A DNA stretch of 64,000 nucleotides from Onthophagus taurus (Eukaryota; Arthropoda; Insecta; Coleoptera; Scarabaeidae): contig NC_091970.1 in NCBI RefSeq assembly GCF_036711975.1, positions 3,479,501 through 3,543,500 on the forward strand. The letters run 5' to 3'. Below the pieces are notes generated by a model. It worked only from the letters and a program-made list of their open reading frames with translations. It searched no databases and was not told the DNA's origin. The stretch's first letter is position 1. Every line of letters begins with the position of its first letter. Shown one piece after another: positions 35,201 through 46,293 of this stretch. Both the position numbers and the translations under genes were made by a program.

Positions 35201-36383
35201 AATGTACTGCTAAAATATATGGTTGATGACGTCACGTCGAAACTTTAAAGTGAATTTACAGTTTTACACTTTTCCGCTCTTTTTTTTTATTTGTAACGGC
35301 TTACTAGAGTGATTTCCCGTCGACTAAAAAAAAATTGTCGATTTTTAAGCGACATGATGATTATTCTTGAATTACACCAAATTTGTTAATTTATATTAGG
35401 ATGGTATTGATCTCCCGCCACCGATTTCCTTCGATATAACCACCGAGACGACAATGCCAGAGTTCCAACAAACTTATTTATGCAACCCCGAGGGGCAAGC
35501 GGTGATTGCGCAATTTTTGGAACAATATTTCCAATTGATGGATAGTGATGATCGGTCCCCGCTGCAAGCGGCTTACCACGAACAGGCCATGTACTCGATG
35601 ACTATGGCCTACGCTTACGGACAACACCCGAAGAATAGCCCATGGTTGAATTGGTACAACACGGATAACCGAAATTTAAAGAAAATAACCGATTCCGATA
35701 GACGCTTTAAGTTACTTAAACAAGGCCAATCAAGTATTATATCGTTCCTAAAGGATATGCCCTCCACTAAACACGATATCATGAATTTCACCGTTGATTT
35801 AAATTTATGCACTGTAAGTTTTATTCATAACGTAAATTAATAATCTAATAATTCATTTTTAGCCCCAAATGCTACTTTTAACCGTTTCCGGCATCTTCAA
35901 AGAACTTAGAACCGGACATAAACAACCCCCGGTTCGATATTTCTTTCGCACGTTAGTAATTGTACCTCAAGGAGCTGGATTTTGCATAGCTAACGAAGAA
36001 TTTCACATTTCCAACGCTAAAGAACCTCAAATAAAAGTAATTTAATACCATATTTTTAATAAAAAATTAATTCATTTCGTTTTAGCAAGCTTTTAAAACT
36101 CCGATGCCATCGAATAGACTTCCGGATGTCGCCGCCGTTGTTCCGATTCAACAACCTACGATCGATGCTAAAAAACAAATGGTTGAGGCGGTTTCCCAAC
36201 AATCGGGGATGAATCTTGAGTGGTCGGAAAAGTAATTAATTTTAACTTTTTAATTAAAAAGAAATAATTAATTTTCTTTTTAGGTGCTTACAAGATTCAA
36301 ATTGGGATTTTCAAACTGCGATTTTTGCTTTTGGGCAAGCTCAAAAAGACGGGAAAATCCCCCCGGAAGCTTTTGTTAAATAA
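29201..36383 (+). CDS. Nxf1: Nuclear RNA export factor 1 (NXF1 / small bristles)
   Basis: NXF1 is the main mRNA export receptor; with NXT1/p15 it carries mRNPs through nuclear pores. Ten exons: 29201-29237, 29291-29565, 31734-31820, 31874-32308, 32361-32470, 33434-33470, 35400-35813, 35863-36036, 36086-36231 and 36284-36383. All are GT-AG and in frame, totalling 604 residues. Order: basic N-terminal region, RNA-binding fold (about 98-178, WYRVTLPYGNKYEKN), leucine-rich repeats (about 190-325, ALNLFDNNI, LVLDGNPLC), NTF2-like domain (about 335-525, FLEQYFQLMDS, LLLTVSGIFKEL) and TAP-C/UBA-like end (about 550-604, CLQDSNWDFQTAIFAF). Introns 2 and 6 are filled by terminal-inverted-repeat elements. 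Intron 5 lies between a 110-nt and a 37-nt exon, the arrangement known for the retained intron of this gene; retention adds Arg then TAG. AATAAA is at 36493-36498. Confidence 0.97.
31015..31320 (-). CDS. Unknown 101-residue ORF inside the intron-2 element
   Basis: An intact frame (ATG 31318-31320 to TAA-type stop at 31015) encodes an acidic protein with a basic end: helical start (EAFWYLNKALIDEELLVEAE), a Glu/Asp/Thr-rich middle and a KGPRRRTRQK tail. No domain is recognised. It lies 16 bp from an inverted-repeat pair that may contain its promoter. It may be an element-encoded accessory protein or a chance frame. Confidence 0.3.
   Translation of the reverse strand: MSQANTEAFWYLNKALIDEELLVEAEKVCVELENLPLNNSEQTDIEDDIVTTSASEVPMLEDEEVEQPTNQNEETEVVKIRGKGPRRRTRQKLIENGENRN
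31336..31473. repeat. 27-bp inverted repeat pair
   Basis: Arm 31336-31362 (begins ggcccacttttaccacct) is mirrored by 31446-31473 (ends atggtaaaagtgggcc) around an ~80-bp centre. It looks like a small MITE nested in the intron-2 element. Confidence 0.65.
32471..33433 (+). promoter_or_regulatory. Nxf1: Candidate retained (cassette) intron 5 of NXF1
   Basis: This 963-bp intron is bounded by exons of 110 and 37 nt. It has many A- and T-runs (for example at 32525-32545 and 33050-33070) and no transposon match. The first codon after the donor-spanning AGG is TAG, so an unspliced message would encode a protein ending after the leucine-rich repeats. Retention itself is inferred from the known behaviour of the gene. 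Confidence 0.5.
33832..34232 (-). mobile_element. ~400-bp MITE, copy A
   Basis: It begins TATACTCTGTTTTTAAACCA and ends with the complement; the terminal inverted repeat is about 28 bp. The right end is damaged (CAGCATA instead of CAGAGTATA). The internal 63-codon frame shared by three of the four copies is a by-product of high similarity, not a supported gene. TA at each end suggests a TA target, as in Tc1/mariner-type MITEs. Confidence 0.85.
34210..34545. repeat. 122-bp satellite, short array (~2.7 units)
   Basis: AATGTTTGTAAACAAAACTA recurs at about 34262, 34384 and 34506, exactly 122 bp apart. Each unit also holds CTTCACGCTATAATTGACAT. The array is inverted relative to the longer one at 59570-60365. 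Confidence 0.9.
34637..35032 (-). mobile_element. ~400-bp MITE, copy B
   Basis: Both ends are intact (TATACTCTG ... CAGAGTATA), and it has inserted into a CTAG-type palindromic repeat: the sequence before it ends CACTAGAAC and that after it starts GTTCTAGTG. It is very similar to copy A and lies in the same orientation. Confidence 0.88.
35033..35140. repeat. CTAG-type palindromic repeat
   Basis: Continuation of the repeat interrupted by MITE copy B; contains GTGTAAAACTAGAACTAGAA and GGGTTTAGCCGTGC. Non-coding. Confidence 0.65.
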
Positions 36384-36972
36384 CTTTCGTTAATTGACGT
36401 TTTTGTACATACTGTATCAGTAAGTTAAGTTTTAAGTTATTGTATTTAATTCAATACAATGTTTAGTTTATATTTTGACTATTTTTTAGATAAATAAATA
36501 ATTTTTTCTAAAATTAATCGTTTTTTTTTTAATTTTTTGAGGTTTGAATTAGGTTATGTTTTGACACCTGTGAAAACGGTGTCTAATTCGTTAATTTATG
36601 AATAAATCCCATTAAAAACGTTAATTTTAATAATTATAAACAACACTTACCTTATTTGTTGATGGATCCTTGGAAATTAAGGAATAAATTTAGTGATTTT
36701 GATGCGCAAACTCGAACCGGCGTTAGTGGCCCTATCGTGTTCTAAAACTCCGGAAGTTCGCAGACAACCTGTGGCTGGGACGTAGAGAAGTCCTCGTTTT
36801 TGATACAATTCGAGCGCTGCCGCGTTCAGTTTCGTAAAAGACACCAACCGAGATTCATTCGTTGAAACAAATTTTTTTGTTTAATCAAATTAATTTTTTG
36901 TTGATCTCGCTCAATTATAAATAAAATCTTGGTGTTTTTAGACTTTTGATTAGTTTTTGTGAGTTTTCGAAG
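36384..36972. promoter_or_regulatory. NXF1 3' flank and promoter of the next gene
   Basis: The NXF1 poly(A) signal is at 36493-36498. Further right, CTCAATTATAAATAAAA near 36910 resembles a TATA region about 60 bp before the signal-peptide start codon. A GC-richer patch lies at 36700-36840. No ORF. Confidence 0.4.
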
Positions 36973-37030
36973 ATGTCTAGGACCGAAATTTTTGGGATTC
37001 TTCTTGGAATTTGCGTCGTTGTTAATTGTC
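36973..37030 (+). CDS. Signal-peptide exon of a secreted protein (first exon)
   Basis: The exon reads MSRTEIFGILLGICVVVNC and stops at a consensus donor (C then GTAAGT). The hydrophobic core and small residues before Cys are typical of a secretory signal. It ends in phase 1, which matches the VWC-like exon at 57099-57241, making that the best partner in the window. The gap would be a 20-kb intron. Exons could also exist elsewhere, so the join is inference. Confidence 0.55.
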
Positions 37031-39481
37031 GTAAGTCAAAATATTTTCTTTACGTTTAACATCTGAAACGGACCGAAGAAATGATTTTCTTTTATTGTGT
37101 TTAAATTTGCGTACACACCGCCGGTATAAGCATAAAGCCCAACAATCGATACGAAGCGGTCTGCTACTGACGTTGCTAACAAATTGTCCAACATATATCA
37201 AGTTAAAGGGTACAGTTGCAGTACTTGCGGGGATGAGTTTAGACCCGCAAGCGGTTTGTGTTTGTCGCCGGAGGGATGATGTTGATTCGATTTAGATTCG
37301 TATACATTTAATTTCACACAAAGTTCCTTAACAATTTTTGACACTTAAACGTCAATTTTAAAAATCACAACTAAATTTAAGTTGGTACTAATTTGTTTTG
37401 ACGGTAAAAAAGAAACCGTTAAAAATGTCAAAAATGACAGTTTGTCAAAACAAACTTAAAATTAACGAATTGAAAACGACCGGGACAGAATTCTTGGTTA
37501 AATTTTTCGAATCTGCGGGGAAAGATTCTCGGATGGGAAAGTTAAGAGTGTGTTACCGCGGGACACACGACAAGGACCTCTCCTTTTTTCTCTCAGCTCT
37601 TCCACGCGAGCCTTGAAAAATGCCGGAGATGTCGCTCGTATAATTCCGGAATGTCCCTTTAAAGCCGATGTAACCGAACCGGGGAAGATATACTGCCGGA
37701 ACGATGACACGAACCTGGTTCAACTTGAAAGGGAGAAGAACGGAAAAAAGGGAGAAAGAGAGTGGGTGAAGTGAGATATTTGTGTTAGGAAATGAGGTCA
37801 AAATGGTCCTGGTTGATTTACAAAGTTGTAAAAAAAATTATAATATAGAAAAATTTCGAAACTAACTTAATAAACTTACGGGTTGAAAACAAAATATTGA
37901 TTGTTGTATCATTCAAAAATCTCAAAACACATCTTAACACCATCACACTCAACACAATTTGACAAATTGTCAAAAATTTCAATGTAGCCAACTCAAAAAT
38001 TTTTAAATCTTAAAAAACGATTTATGTATCATTTCCATTCGATATTTACGTTATAAATGTATTTTAACCAATTAAACTTTTATTATATCCCCGTCACGAT
38101 TTAAATTTATTTATTTTTGTTCCGGGGTTAAATTTGGAAAATTAACGCGGACAACCGAAACCGTAAACTACACGATAAAACCAGAATAAAAACAATATTA
38201 AACGTTTACATTTCAATTTAGTTTTTTGTTTGCGCGCCGATTTATTTTATTTTTTAATTAATTAACAATCTTTGTAAAAAAAAATCTTAATCCCAACATA
38301 ACCTAAATTTGAATAACTACATTCACAACAATCTCATATCTCTGACGTTTAAACGTCAAATTTATGTATTTACTAGATTTTGATAATAAATTTATTCACT
38401 TTAACTTTTTAAGGCAAGAAGAATAGATTAAATCGTATTTTACGATAATGTTTAATTAATTTTAGGTGGTGTTAATAGATTGAATTGGGATTTAGGTAAA
38501 AATCGATCTAATCAACAACATAACCTCAAAAGAAATTTATACATAATGTAATATATTAAATCACTTTATATAATATTTAAATAATTTTAGGTGGTGTTAA
38601 TAGATTAAATGGGATTTTGAGTGAAATTGGATTAAATTTACAAAGAGAATATAACCTCAAAAAATAAATAAATCATTTATTTATTAATTAAGCAATTAAT
38701 TCTTTTCAGTTTTCAAGTTTAATTTATTTCCAACGGAATAATCAACGACCATTGAAATTTTCATCGAATCTAGTCGGTCAAACAGTACATTGTTCCGGGT
38801 ATGATTCAATATACAATGAGAACATCGCACATAATCCAATTGAAAATCTATTGACATTTCGACGTGTTCCACCTTTAATTGAACAATTAATTAATCTCGA
38901 CCAGTGTTTAAATTTATTGTTGTTCTTATCGGTTTTAATTTTATTTGATTGTATGTAATCCGGTTTGCATTTATATGGGGATATTTTCGAATGAAATTCT
39001 TTGGGTATATTTTCAACATCGTCCGGTTAGGAAAATATTTATTTTCGCCCCTAGGCCGTTTTACAAGAAAACGACCCAAGCTATAATTTAAGTTTTGTTT
39101 GGATAGGAAAGCGTCCTTTGTTTTGCTTATAAAATTGGAGTTTGTCTTCTCCTCAAAGACTTTATTTCTTGGAGAGTAAGTCACATATCAAAATCTTTTT
39201 TTTTGTGTTATCATTTATATAGTTTTAGAAATATTTACTTTTAGAATGAAACGTGAAAAGTTATCGCAATTTGTCTCCCGAGTAAATCCTTCTACGTTTC
39301 GTGAAACCTCGCAGTTTCAAATCCTACCAGTTTGTTTAGACTCGGACACGAAGCACCCGGAAAGTGAGCTTTAACCCGTTATCATCATCTGATGGGTTTA
39401 GGGTCAATTTGAACTCTCTCTATATCTTGAGCGCTAAATACACTTTAACTCAATTTATTTTATATCCTGTAAAATAAAATA

Positions 39482-39865
39482 CAGTAAAACCTCGATATAA
39501 CGCACAAAAGATTTCTGTATATATAATATTTTTGTCATTGCCAAAATTCAAATGTGTGTATTAGTCTTGTTACAAAGGCTATTTTAGATATTCTAGAAGC
39601 AAAGTCTGAAGACGCACTTCTAAACTCGAATATTTCTAGTTCGATATCTAGTGTTAGTTCTAGTTTTAATTGTTATTCAGCGCTGACGTCACGAACGGGC
39701 CTTGGAGCTGTGCTTCTGTTCGCGGAATGTAGCATTACCCTTGGATTATACAATTCTTGGTATAAATATAAAGCTGTCCAAATTGGTTTGCATTAAAATT
39801 ATTCATATAACGGACTTTTGGCTATAACGGACACACCCTTCCCCGTATTAATCGATATTTTACTG
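39482..39865. mobile_element. Pogo/Tigger-type MITE, copy 1
   Basis: It starts CAGTAAAACCTCGATATAAC and ends ATCGATATTTTACTG, with TA on each side (39480-39481 and 39866-39867). These ends are characteristic of pogo/Tigger elements, as is the subterminal CATATAACGGACTTTTGGC. The centre carries a CTAG-type repeat (39590-39685). No transposase. Confidence 0.85.
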
Positions 39866-41043
39866 TAATTTAATATGATTTTATAGGAATTAATTTCTCG
39901 TGTACATTGTGGAAATGCGTGGGTAAAGTTCAAGTGATAGTGGGAACTTTGGTAAACACAAAGTAAGTTTCGGTGTAAAGGCAATTGCGAGAGCGAAGTT
40001 AAGATTACCTAATTTTCCTTGACCGCACTTTGAGTTTTCAAATTTACTACTATTAGTTCTCCCAAGCGCATAAAAGAAGCAAAATTTTTTTATTTCCCCC
40101 CTCTGATTAGTATCTCGGCGGAGCTTAAAAGCGATGGTTTCAGAGATAAATAATGAAAGCTCCTTTTCAATTTATCACGACCCGTCTTGTCTAATTATTT
40201 TTTTTCCTTTCCGTCTTAAAAAGCGTCAAGATTAATTTTTCTTTCTTATTTTAACTTTAACGTTCATCCAATTCATAAATAAATATATAAATATCTTAAA
40301 TTTCGCGTTGTCGTTCGAGGCACCATAAATTTATCCTTCACCTTTGAAACACATCGCCGGCGTAGAGCTTCGAATAGCTTCGAATTTAAAATGGTAAAGG
40401 TACTGTGGTAGGTTGGGACTTGAAACTGCGAATTCGATCGAGATTTATGGTTCGATGGGGTGTAAAAAATTGCATTTGCATCGTTAAATCACGTGAAAAC
40501 CATTTTCGAACTGAAATTTACAGCGCAACGAGCGCGATTGTAAAGAATCAAACAAATGTTTTATTAATTTAAGGAAATATCACGTTTTAAAACAAAAGTC
40601 TTGCTTTATGGACTTGTTCCATATTGGTTACATAGCCTCGGTATTATTATAATTAATATTACGGCCGGATTAGCATAATATTGCAGGTTCCTGAGCTTTA
40701 TTGGAAACGCTGCGTTATTAATTGCCTCCCTTGTTAGCGAATAGGACCAAATGAAGGTAAATTACGCCGCATAGCAGATTGCAGCGGGTCGTGAAATTTT
40801 CATTCTTTTATATATTTTTTACTTAATTAAAATTTGCCCTCATTAATACATTTTAATACATCCAAAGCGTTAAATAAATTACTTTTCTATTAATTAATTA
40901 ATGTTTGGAATAGTTAATTTAAACGGAATGCATCTTTTTTGTTCTATTAAGGAATGGAAACACGCAAAATGTCGGTTGTGCAGCGGTTTTAATAACTCCT
41001 CTCGTTGCACAAAGGACTCCCTATGTGCGGTGGCTTTCATCTG

Positions 41044-41300
41044 TCAGCCGTTTCCATTGCAATAGGTCTTGTGAACACTATCATTCTCGCCAAAGAAATA
41101 TCTCAAACGATTAAAATGCGATTTTTTACAACATAATCTATAATTAAATGTCATCGTATAGTTTGCTGGGTCTTTTCTACTTTCTTTCTTAAACACTTGA
41201 ATGATCACACTTCCTTTCCATTCCATTGGTATCCTCCTGCACTCTATGATTTTCTTAAAGAGTACGTGCAGATCGTTTGGTAGTGCGCTGCCTACAAAAC
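41044..41300 (-). pseudogene. Non-LTR reverse transcriptase fragment
   Basis: On the minus strand the phrases CRRIPMEWKGSVIIQVFKKE and SRKDPANYT match the conserved segment P-x-x-W-K-x-S-x-I-x-P-I-F-K-K-G-x-x-x-D-P-x-N-Y-R of LINE reverse transcriptases. Only this short 5' part of the domain survives, with stops beyond. Inactive. Confidence 0.7.
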
Positions 41301-44300
41301 TGTTGTTTCAAGAAATTTTTTTAATAATTTTTGATTAAATTTCTACGTTCGAGTTATAATCGATACTATAACAGATTGTGTTTCACTATAACTGTTTAAA
41401 TCAAAGCATGGCGCGAACTATATGCGATCGTAACTGTCGGCGATATTAATTAAATTAGGAAACGGTGCGTAAATTATATCGGATGCCACCACGTGCGCGA
41501 GAATTCAAAGCATTGATTTAATGTGACATCTGTCGCTCACACGAATTCAATTGACTTTATCCAACGTTAAAATCATATTCGACGATTTTTAAAACCCCCC
41601 GTTTTAATTTTGTTATTTTTTTCGCATCAATTTACGAAGCTAATGAATACAAACGATCTCGAAACTCGCCGGTCCATAGCAGATAAGGGATAATGGATAA
41701 TGTCTTTTGATGGAGTTAATTTTCCAAAAAACAAAAAGGGAAGTTTACCAAGGAAGCTGGATTTTGGGGGGAGAGTAGAGAATTTAAGGTGGGGTTGGTT
41801 GGTTCGCAGTGTCCGGTTCCATCGAAAAGCAATCAAAAGGGACCAACGTCGACGGGAGACGAGGGAAAATCTGGGACCAGTCATCCAACGCGAAGTCATC
41901 AATCTATTTCAGAACTATATGACAAATATCCTTTCTCCCCCCAATGTTTAAACCGCAAGGATTCGCCATAACACTTTTACTGATCTTGTGTTTATGTATT
42001 TTATTTATGGTGAAAATATCCTTTTTGATCAATATAACACAGAAATTGTCCATTATACATTTTGATTTAGCCCCGAACATATTTTCTGACGGTTCGATCA
42101 TGTTACATCCATACATAAACCCCTAAAAGGGGAGTTGAGGGGCTGTTGAGTCGCCACTCGGGAGAGTTAGCGGTTAACGGTCCGTGGCTACATGGTAATT
42201 CAACGTTAAAATTCATGGATTACCACATTATCCATTCTGTTTCATCTCGAAAAAGATTGATTCGTTTTAAATTTAAAGATATCTTTTTTCATTTCGCTCC
42301 GATTATCTTTGTGTGTAGACGATTTCACCCCGTCTGCATCATCCTCTTTCGCAACGGCGTAGTAGCTTCCTTTGTCCCGGTTCTTGCATTGTCCTTGGGA
42401 AGGGCTTTCTATGTTGGGTTTTTTTTAAAGCTGTCGACGGTGTAACATAGTGCTTAATCCGGGACGAGTTGGGTGGAGAGCGATATACGCCCGTTTTAGT
42501 TGCAATTGTGTCGCGGCGGCTCCGTTTCGGGGAATACCAGATTGCGCGCTGCTTCACGTGTATATAAATCAGTTGGAGGAGGTGCATTGTCCTTCCTATT
42601 CACCAAGGGACGACGACGACGATAACTGGATTGGATCGTGCCCTTTCGTCATTCTATTGTTGCTGTTGACCTTTAGATTATTATTCAATTATAAGATTAG
42701 TTCCGAATAAAGTATTTATTTCCATTGAAATAGTAAAATTATGGTTTTAAATTCATGATATGTAGCGGTAAAACGCCATTAATCATAAATAGACGAATAA
42801 ATACGTGCCTAGAAATTGCCCCGACGGGAAATACATCGATCAATGAAATCTACGACCTGATATAGGTCGTCATATCATAAATATTTATAGACTAGTGAAT
42901 TACTCGAATTATTACTCACAATAAGGTTATGAAAATTTAACATTTAAAACTGTCACTTAATTTTTTTATTTTTCAATAGATGGCGCTAAAAAATAATTAA
43001 TTTTAACTTTTAAACGAAAATCAATTTGAAATTATACCGTGTTTTTGGAGTTGTGATGACGCATTCCCCTCTTGTTTAAAGTTTTATTACGGTTTGGTAT
43101 CATGATTGTTGATTTTACGTGTTGTTAGTTGGAAATAACGAGTTCCCGGAGCTTTAATTGAAAGGGGCAATACACAGTTCACTAATTAGACGCGAAACCA
43201 GTAATAACACCACATTTGAAAGATTAGTTTTTAAAATCCCAATTAAATGTCATCGTTAAATACCTTTCTAATTAATTATTCGAATAATTTCCCATCCAAC
43301 CACATATAACGTAAATATTTGATTAAATTTGTTGTTTTTAAATCAATAAAATGTTCCTTTGTTGTTGTGAATATGAGTTATTATTATTCGGTGGTATCCA
43401 AGCGTAATCTTTCTCTGTTTTTGGTTGCGATTTTATCTGGATAGTTTGGCGGGTTTACGGGGTGATGGCATTTTTAGAATTTACGCTATACAAGCAACCA
43501 CTCGCCTCTGTTTTAAACGGTTATCTCCATCCCGCTTACCACCATTATGCCAAACAACTGCTCTAAATATCTGCAACGGCTTCTGTCGGCACGTTTCAGG
43601 GCTACTAAAAAATTTAATCCTCAATCTCCCTCAAAGAGAAAAAATATTACCCAAAAAATATAGATTATCATCTTCGTTTATAAGTATTATTATAAATATT
43701 AAGATTAGCAATAGTTATGAATCATAAAAAAGTATATAAATTAATTCGAGATATAAAAAAACTTACCCCAAAGGATTAAAACGAAGAATTTCTTCTATTT
43801 TAGGTACAATTTTATTGTCCAAAGCGCAAATGAATCTACAACAACAAACGAGTTATTAAAATTAATTTTAATTAACCAAAATAAACTTATTGTTACTTAC
43901 CCATTTAATTATTTATTTTAACGAAATTAATCTTCAAAGATGTTGTTTAAACCCTCAAGGTCACGAATTTTGATGTAATCTGAAACCGATTTTTGTCCTA
44001 ATGTAATTATTTTACAACTAATTTAATAAAATTAATTATTGAATACGATTAATTGCACAATTAAGTTAATTCAATGAATTAAAATTAATTAATTAATCTA
44101 AATTGTTTGGTATTGTTTACTTTTTAGCCAAAAGTACATCAATAATAATTAATAAAATTAATTTTCAATTTTTTGATATAATATTTATTTAATCGCGTAA
44201 TGATCAAATTGAATTATTAAAAAAAAGTTTAAAAATGAAAAAATGTTTTAAAATCGCTTTTTAAATTAGATCAAAAATCAATTAATTCCATCTATCGGTA

Positions 44301-46114
44301 ATTATCCGTATCAAATTATTCAGTAAAGTTTTGACAGAAAATATAACCTAACTTTTTTTTATTATTATTTAATATCTTTTAACATCAATCTAAAATTTTT
44401 TTTAGTAATATCGTCGATTTAAGGGGTTAGCAATAAGCAGTTTTCCAACCTTCCCATAGAAAATTCATCGTCGTCGGCACTATTTTAGTAACGAATAGGA
44501 GAGAAGAGGTGGTCTTTATACGCTTTCGAGATGAACCCAATAACCCTTAGTCGCTGGGACTTAGTTTATTGTGACAAGCGGCGCGTTCTGCTTCTAGAAG
44601 ACCCTGTCATCGTAAATTCGGAACACCCTCATTTGGGGACTCCCCGGGTCGAGTTGTCCCCCTCCTTGGGGTCAAACTGGTACTTTTCGAGCCGGGAAAG
44701 ACTTTCGTCGAGAAAGAAGATCAAGGTGTAATGAAAAGTTTATGTGTTATTACATGGATGCTTTGATGTAACATTTTGTTTTTAGATTTGTTATTTTTAA
44801 TTCTAGTTTGAAAATATTTTCGTAGAGTTAATTACTCATAATAATAAATCGACGTCAACAAGTTCCAAACCATCAAGTTACGAGAACATTCCAAAGACAA
44901 CCCAGTCTCATATTTCAGTACGTTTCAACGTCGTCTTTGTAATTAAGCAACTGGTAGGGTAATTGTTACGATGTATTCAGAAACCAACCAGAAATGTGAC
45001 GTGTACTTGAAGGTTTCCATCAACAATTGGATTATTTGTTATTTTATTTTCTGAATAAAGATAAAGGTTTTGGTAAAACGAGTCAGGATTTGCTTTAAGA
45101 TGTTGCAAGACGAATGCAAACAAGACTTCATCTTTCATATCGTTCGTTTTGAGTTTAGAAACCGGCGCGGCACAAAGACAGCCAGATTGCTTTCCGGTTG
45201 GTACTCGTTCTCGGTTCTGCTGGATTTTCTCGGACTTGTGCTCCGCATAAAGAATGGGGTGAAAACATCAAATATTTCTGATAGTAGTCGCTTCCTGCTA
45301 TCGCTATAAATACGTAAAGAATTTTCAAATAGGGTGAGATTGTTTGTTTGTTAGCACAGAATGTTAAATAAACATAAAAGTTTGCATTCTTAACTTTTCC
45401 CCAACCTATATTTTTATCACTTATAAACTTTTATTAAGGAATATTTAACCGTATTTCCCCCCAAGAAAAGCAGACACATAAAAAAGTTCGACCATATATA
45501 TTTTCGAGAGTGACGCGGGCTTTTGCCTGGATTTGCCGCATAACGAGGCATCAGGTGGAATCGCTAAATCCCACTTCCGGTTCCCTTTCGCCAATCTATT
45601 AAGACGAAGGATTTGCCGCCGCCCGGTTTCGAATTTGCTGTTCTCTTTCCTCGAGGTTAATTTACTGCGTTGATTTATTACCCCCGTTTCGTTTTGATCA
45701 GATTAATTTTCTTACAATAGATTATATTTATTATTATGATTAAAACGTTAAAGGCGGCGCAGGTGAAAAATATTTTCCACGTTGCGAACTCATACCACCT
45801 TTCTTCCACTTCGATAAAATATCTCCCTCGACGCCCTATTTAATAAAGAGCGAGAGGGAGGAGGAAGGGTAGTTTTAATTACTTGTACGAAGAAGGAATT
45901 CGTGCAATTTCCTTTTCTCCCCATCTTGAAAGCACACTTGAAAGGTAAATATCGTATCTCACATTCGTCCATATGTTTAACGTAAAAGGAGACGAGATTC
46001 AAGATGAAATTCCAACAAAAATTTTTAAAATCATTTCAGAATTGTTTGAAAAGATTAATCAAAAAATGTGTTTAATAAAAAGAAATTAATTATTAAAAAT
46101 TCTTAATCTTTATT

Positions 46115-46293
46115 AAAAATCCTTTAAAATGAGCCCAAACACGATTAAGTTATTTTTAAAAACAACCGATATACGATCTTTTCAATATTTCGGCCGCCAT
46201 TTTTTTTAGTACTTCCGGTAATTAATTTTGAGGTTATCTCGGGTATTTTTTAAAATAATCTAATCGAGTTTGGGCTCATTTTAAAGGATTTTT
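46115..46293. mobile_element. 179-bp hairpin MITE
   Basis: Arms 46115-46140 and 46268-46293 are perfect 26-bp complements (AAAAATCCTTTAAAATGAGC begins the left arm). The same phrase recurs in the foldback element at 13150-13930, so this is a minimal member of that family. Confidence 0.85.

Larger units (their letters stand above)
33499..35373. mobile_element. Terminal-inverted-repeat element filling NXF1 intron 6
   Basis: This is a second member of the intron-2 family. Left end (about 33499-33635) and right end (about 35225-35373) mirror each other, sharing GCTTAAAAATCGAC, GAAAAGTGTA and TTAAAGTTTCGATGTGACGTCA-like sequence. The interior holds the composite of two ~400-bp MITEs and a 122-bp satellite (33832-35032) plus CTAG-type repeats. 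The element accounts for all but about 54 bp of the intron. Confidence 0.7.
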
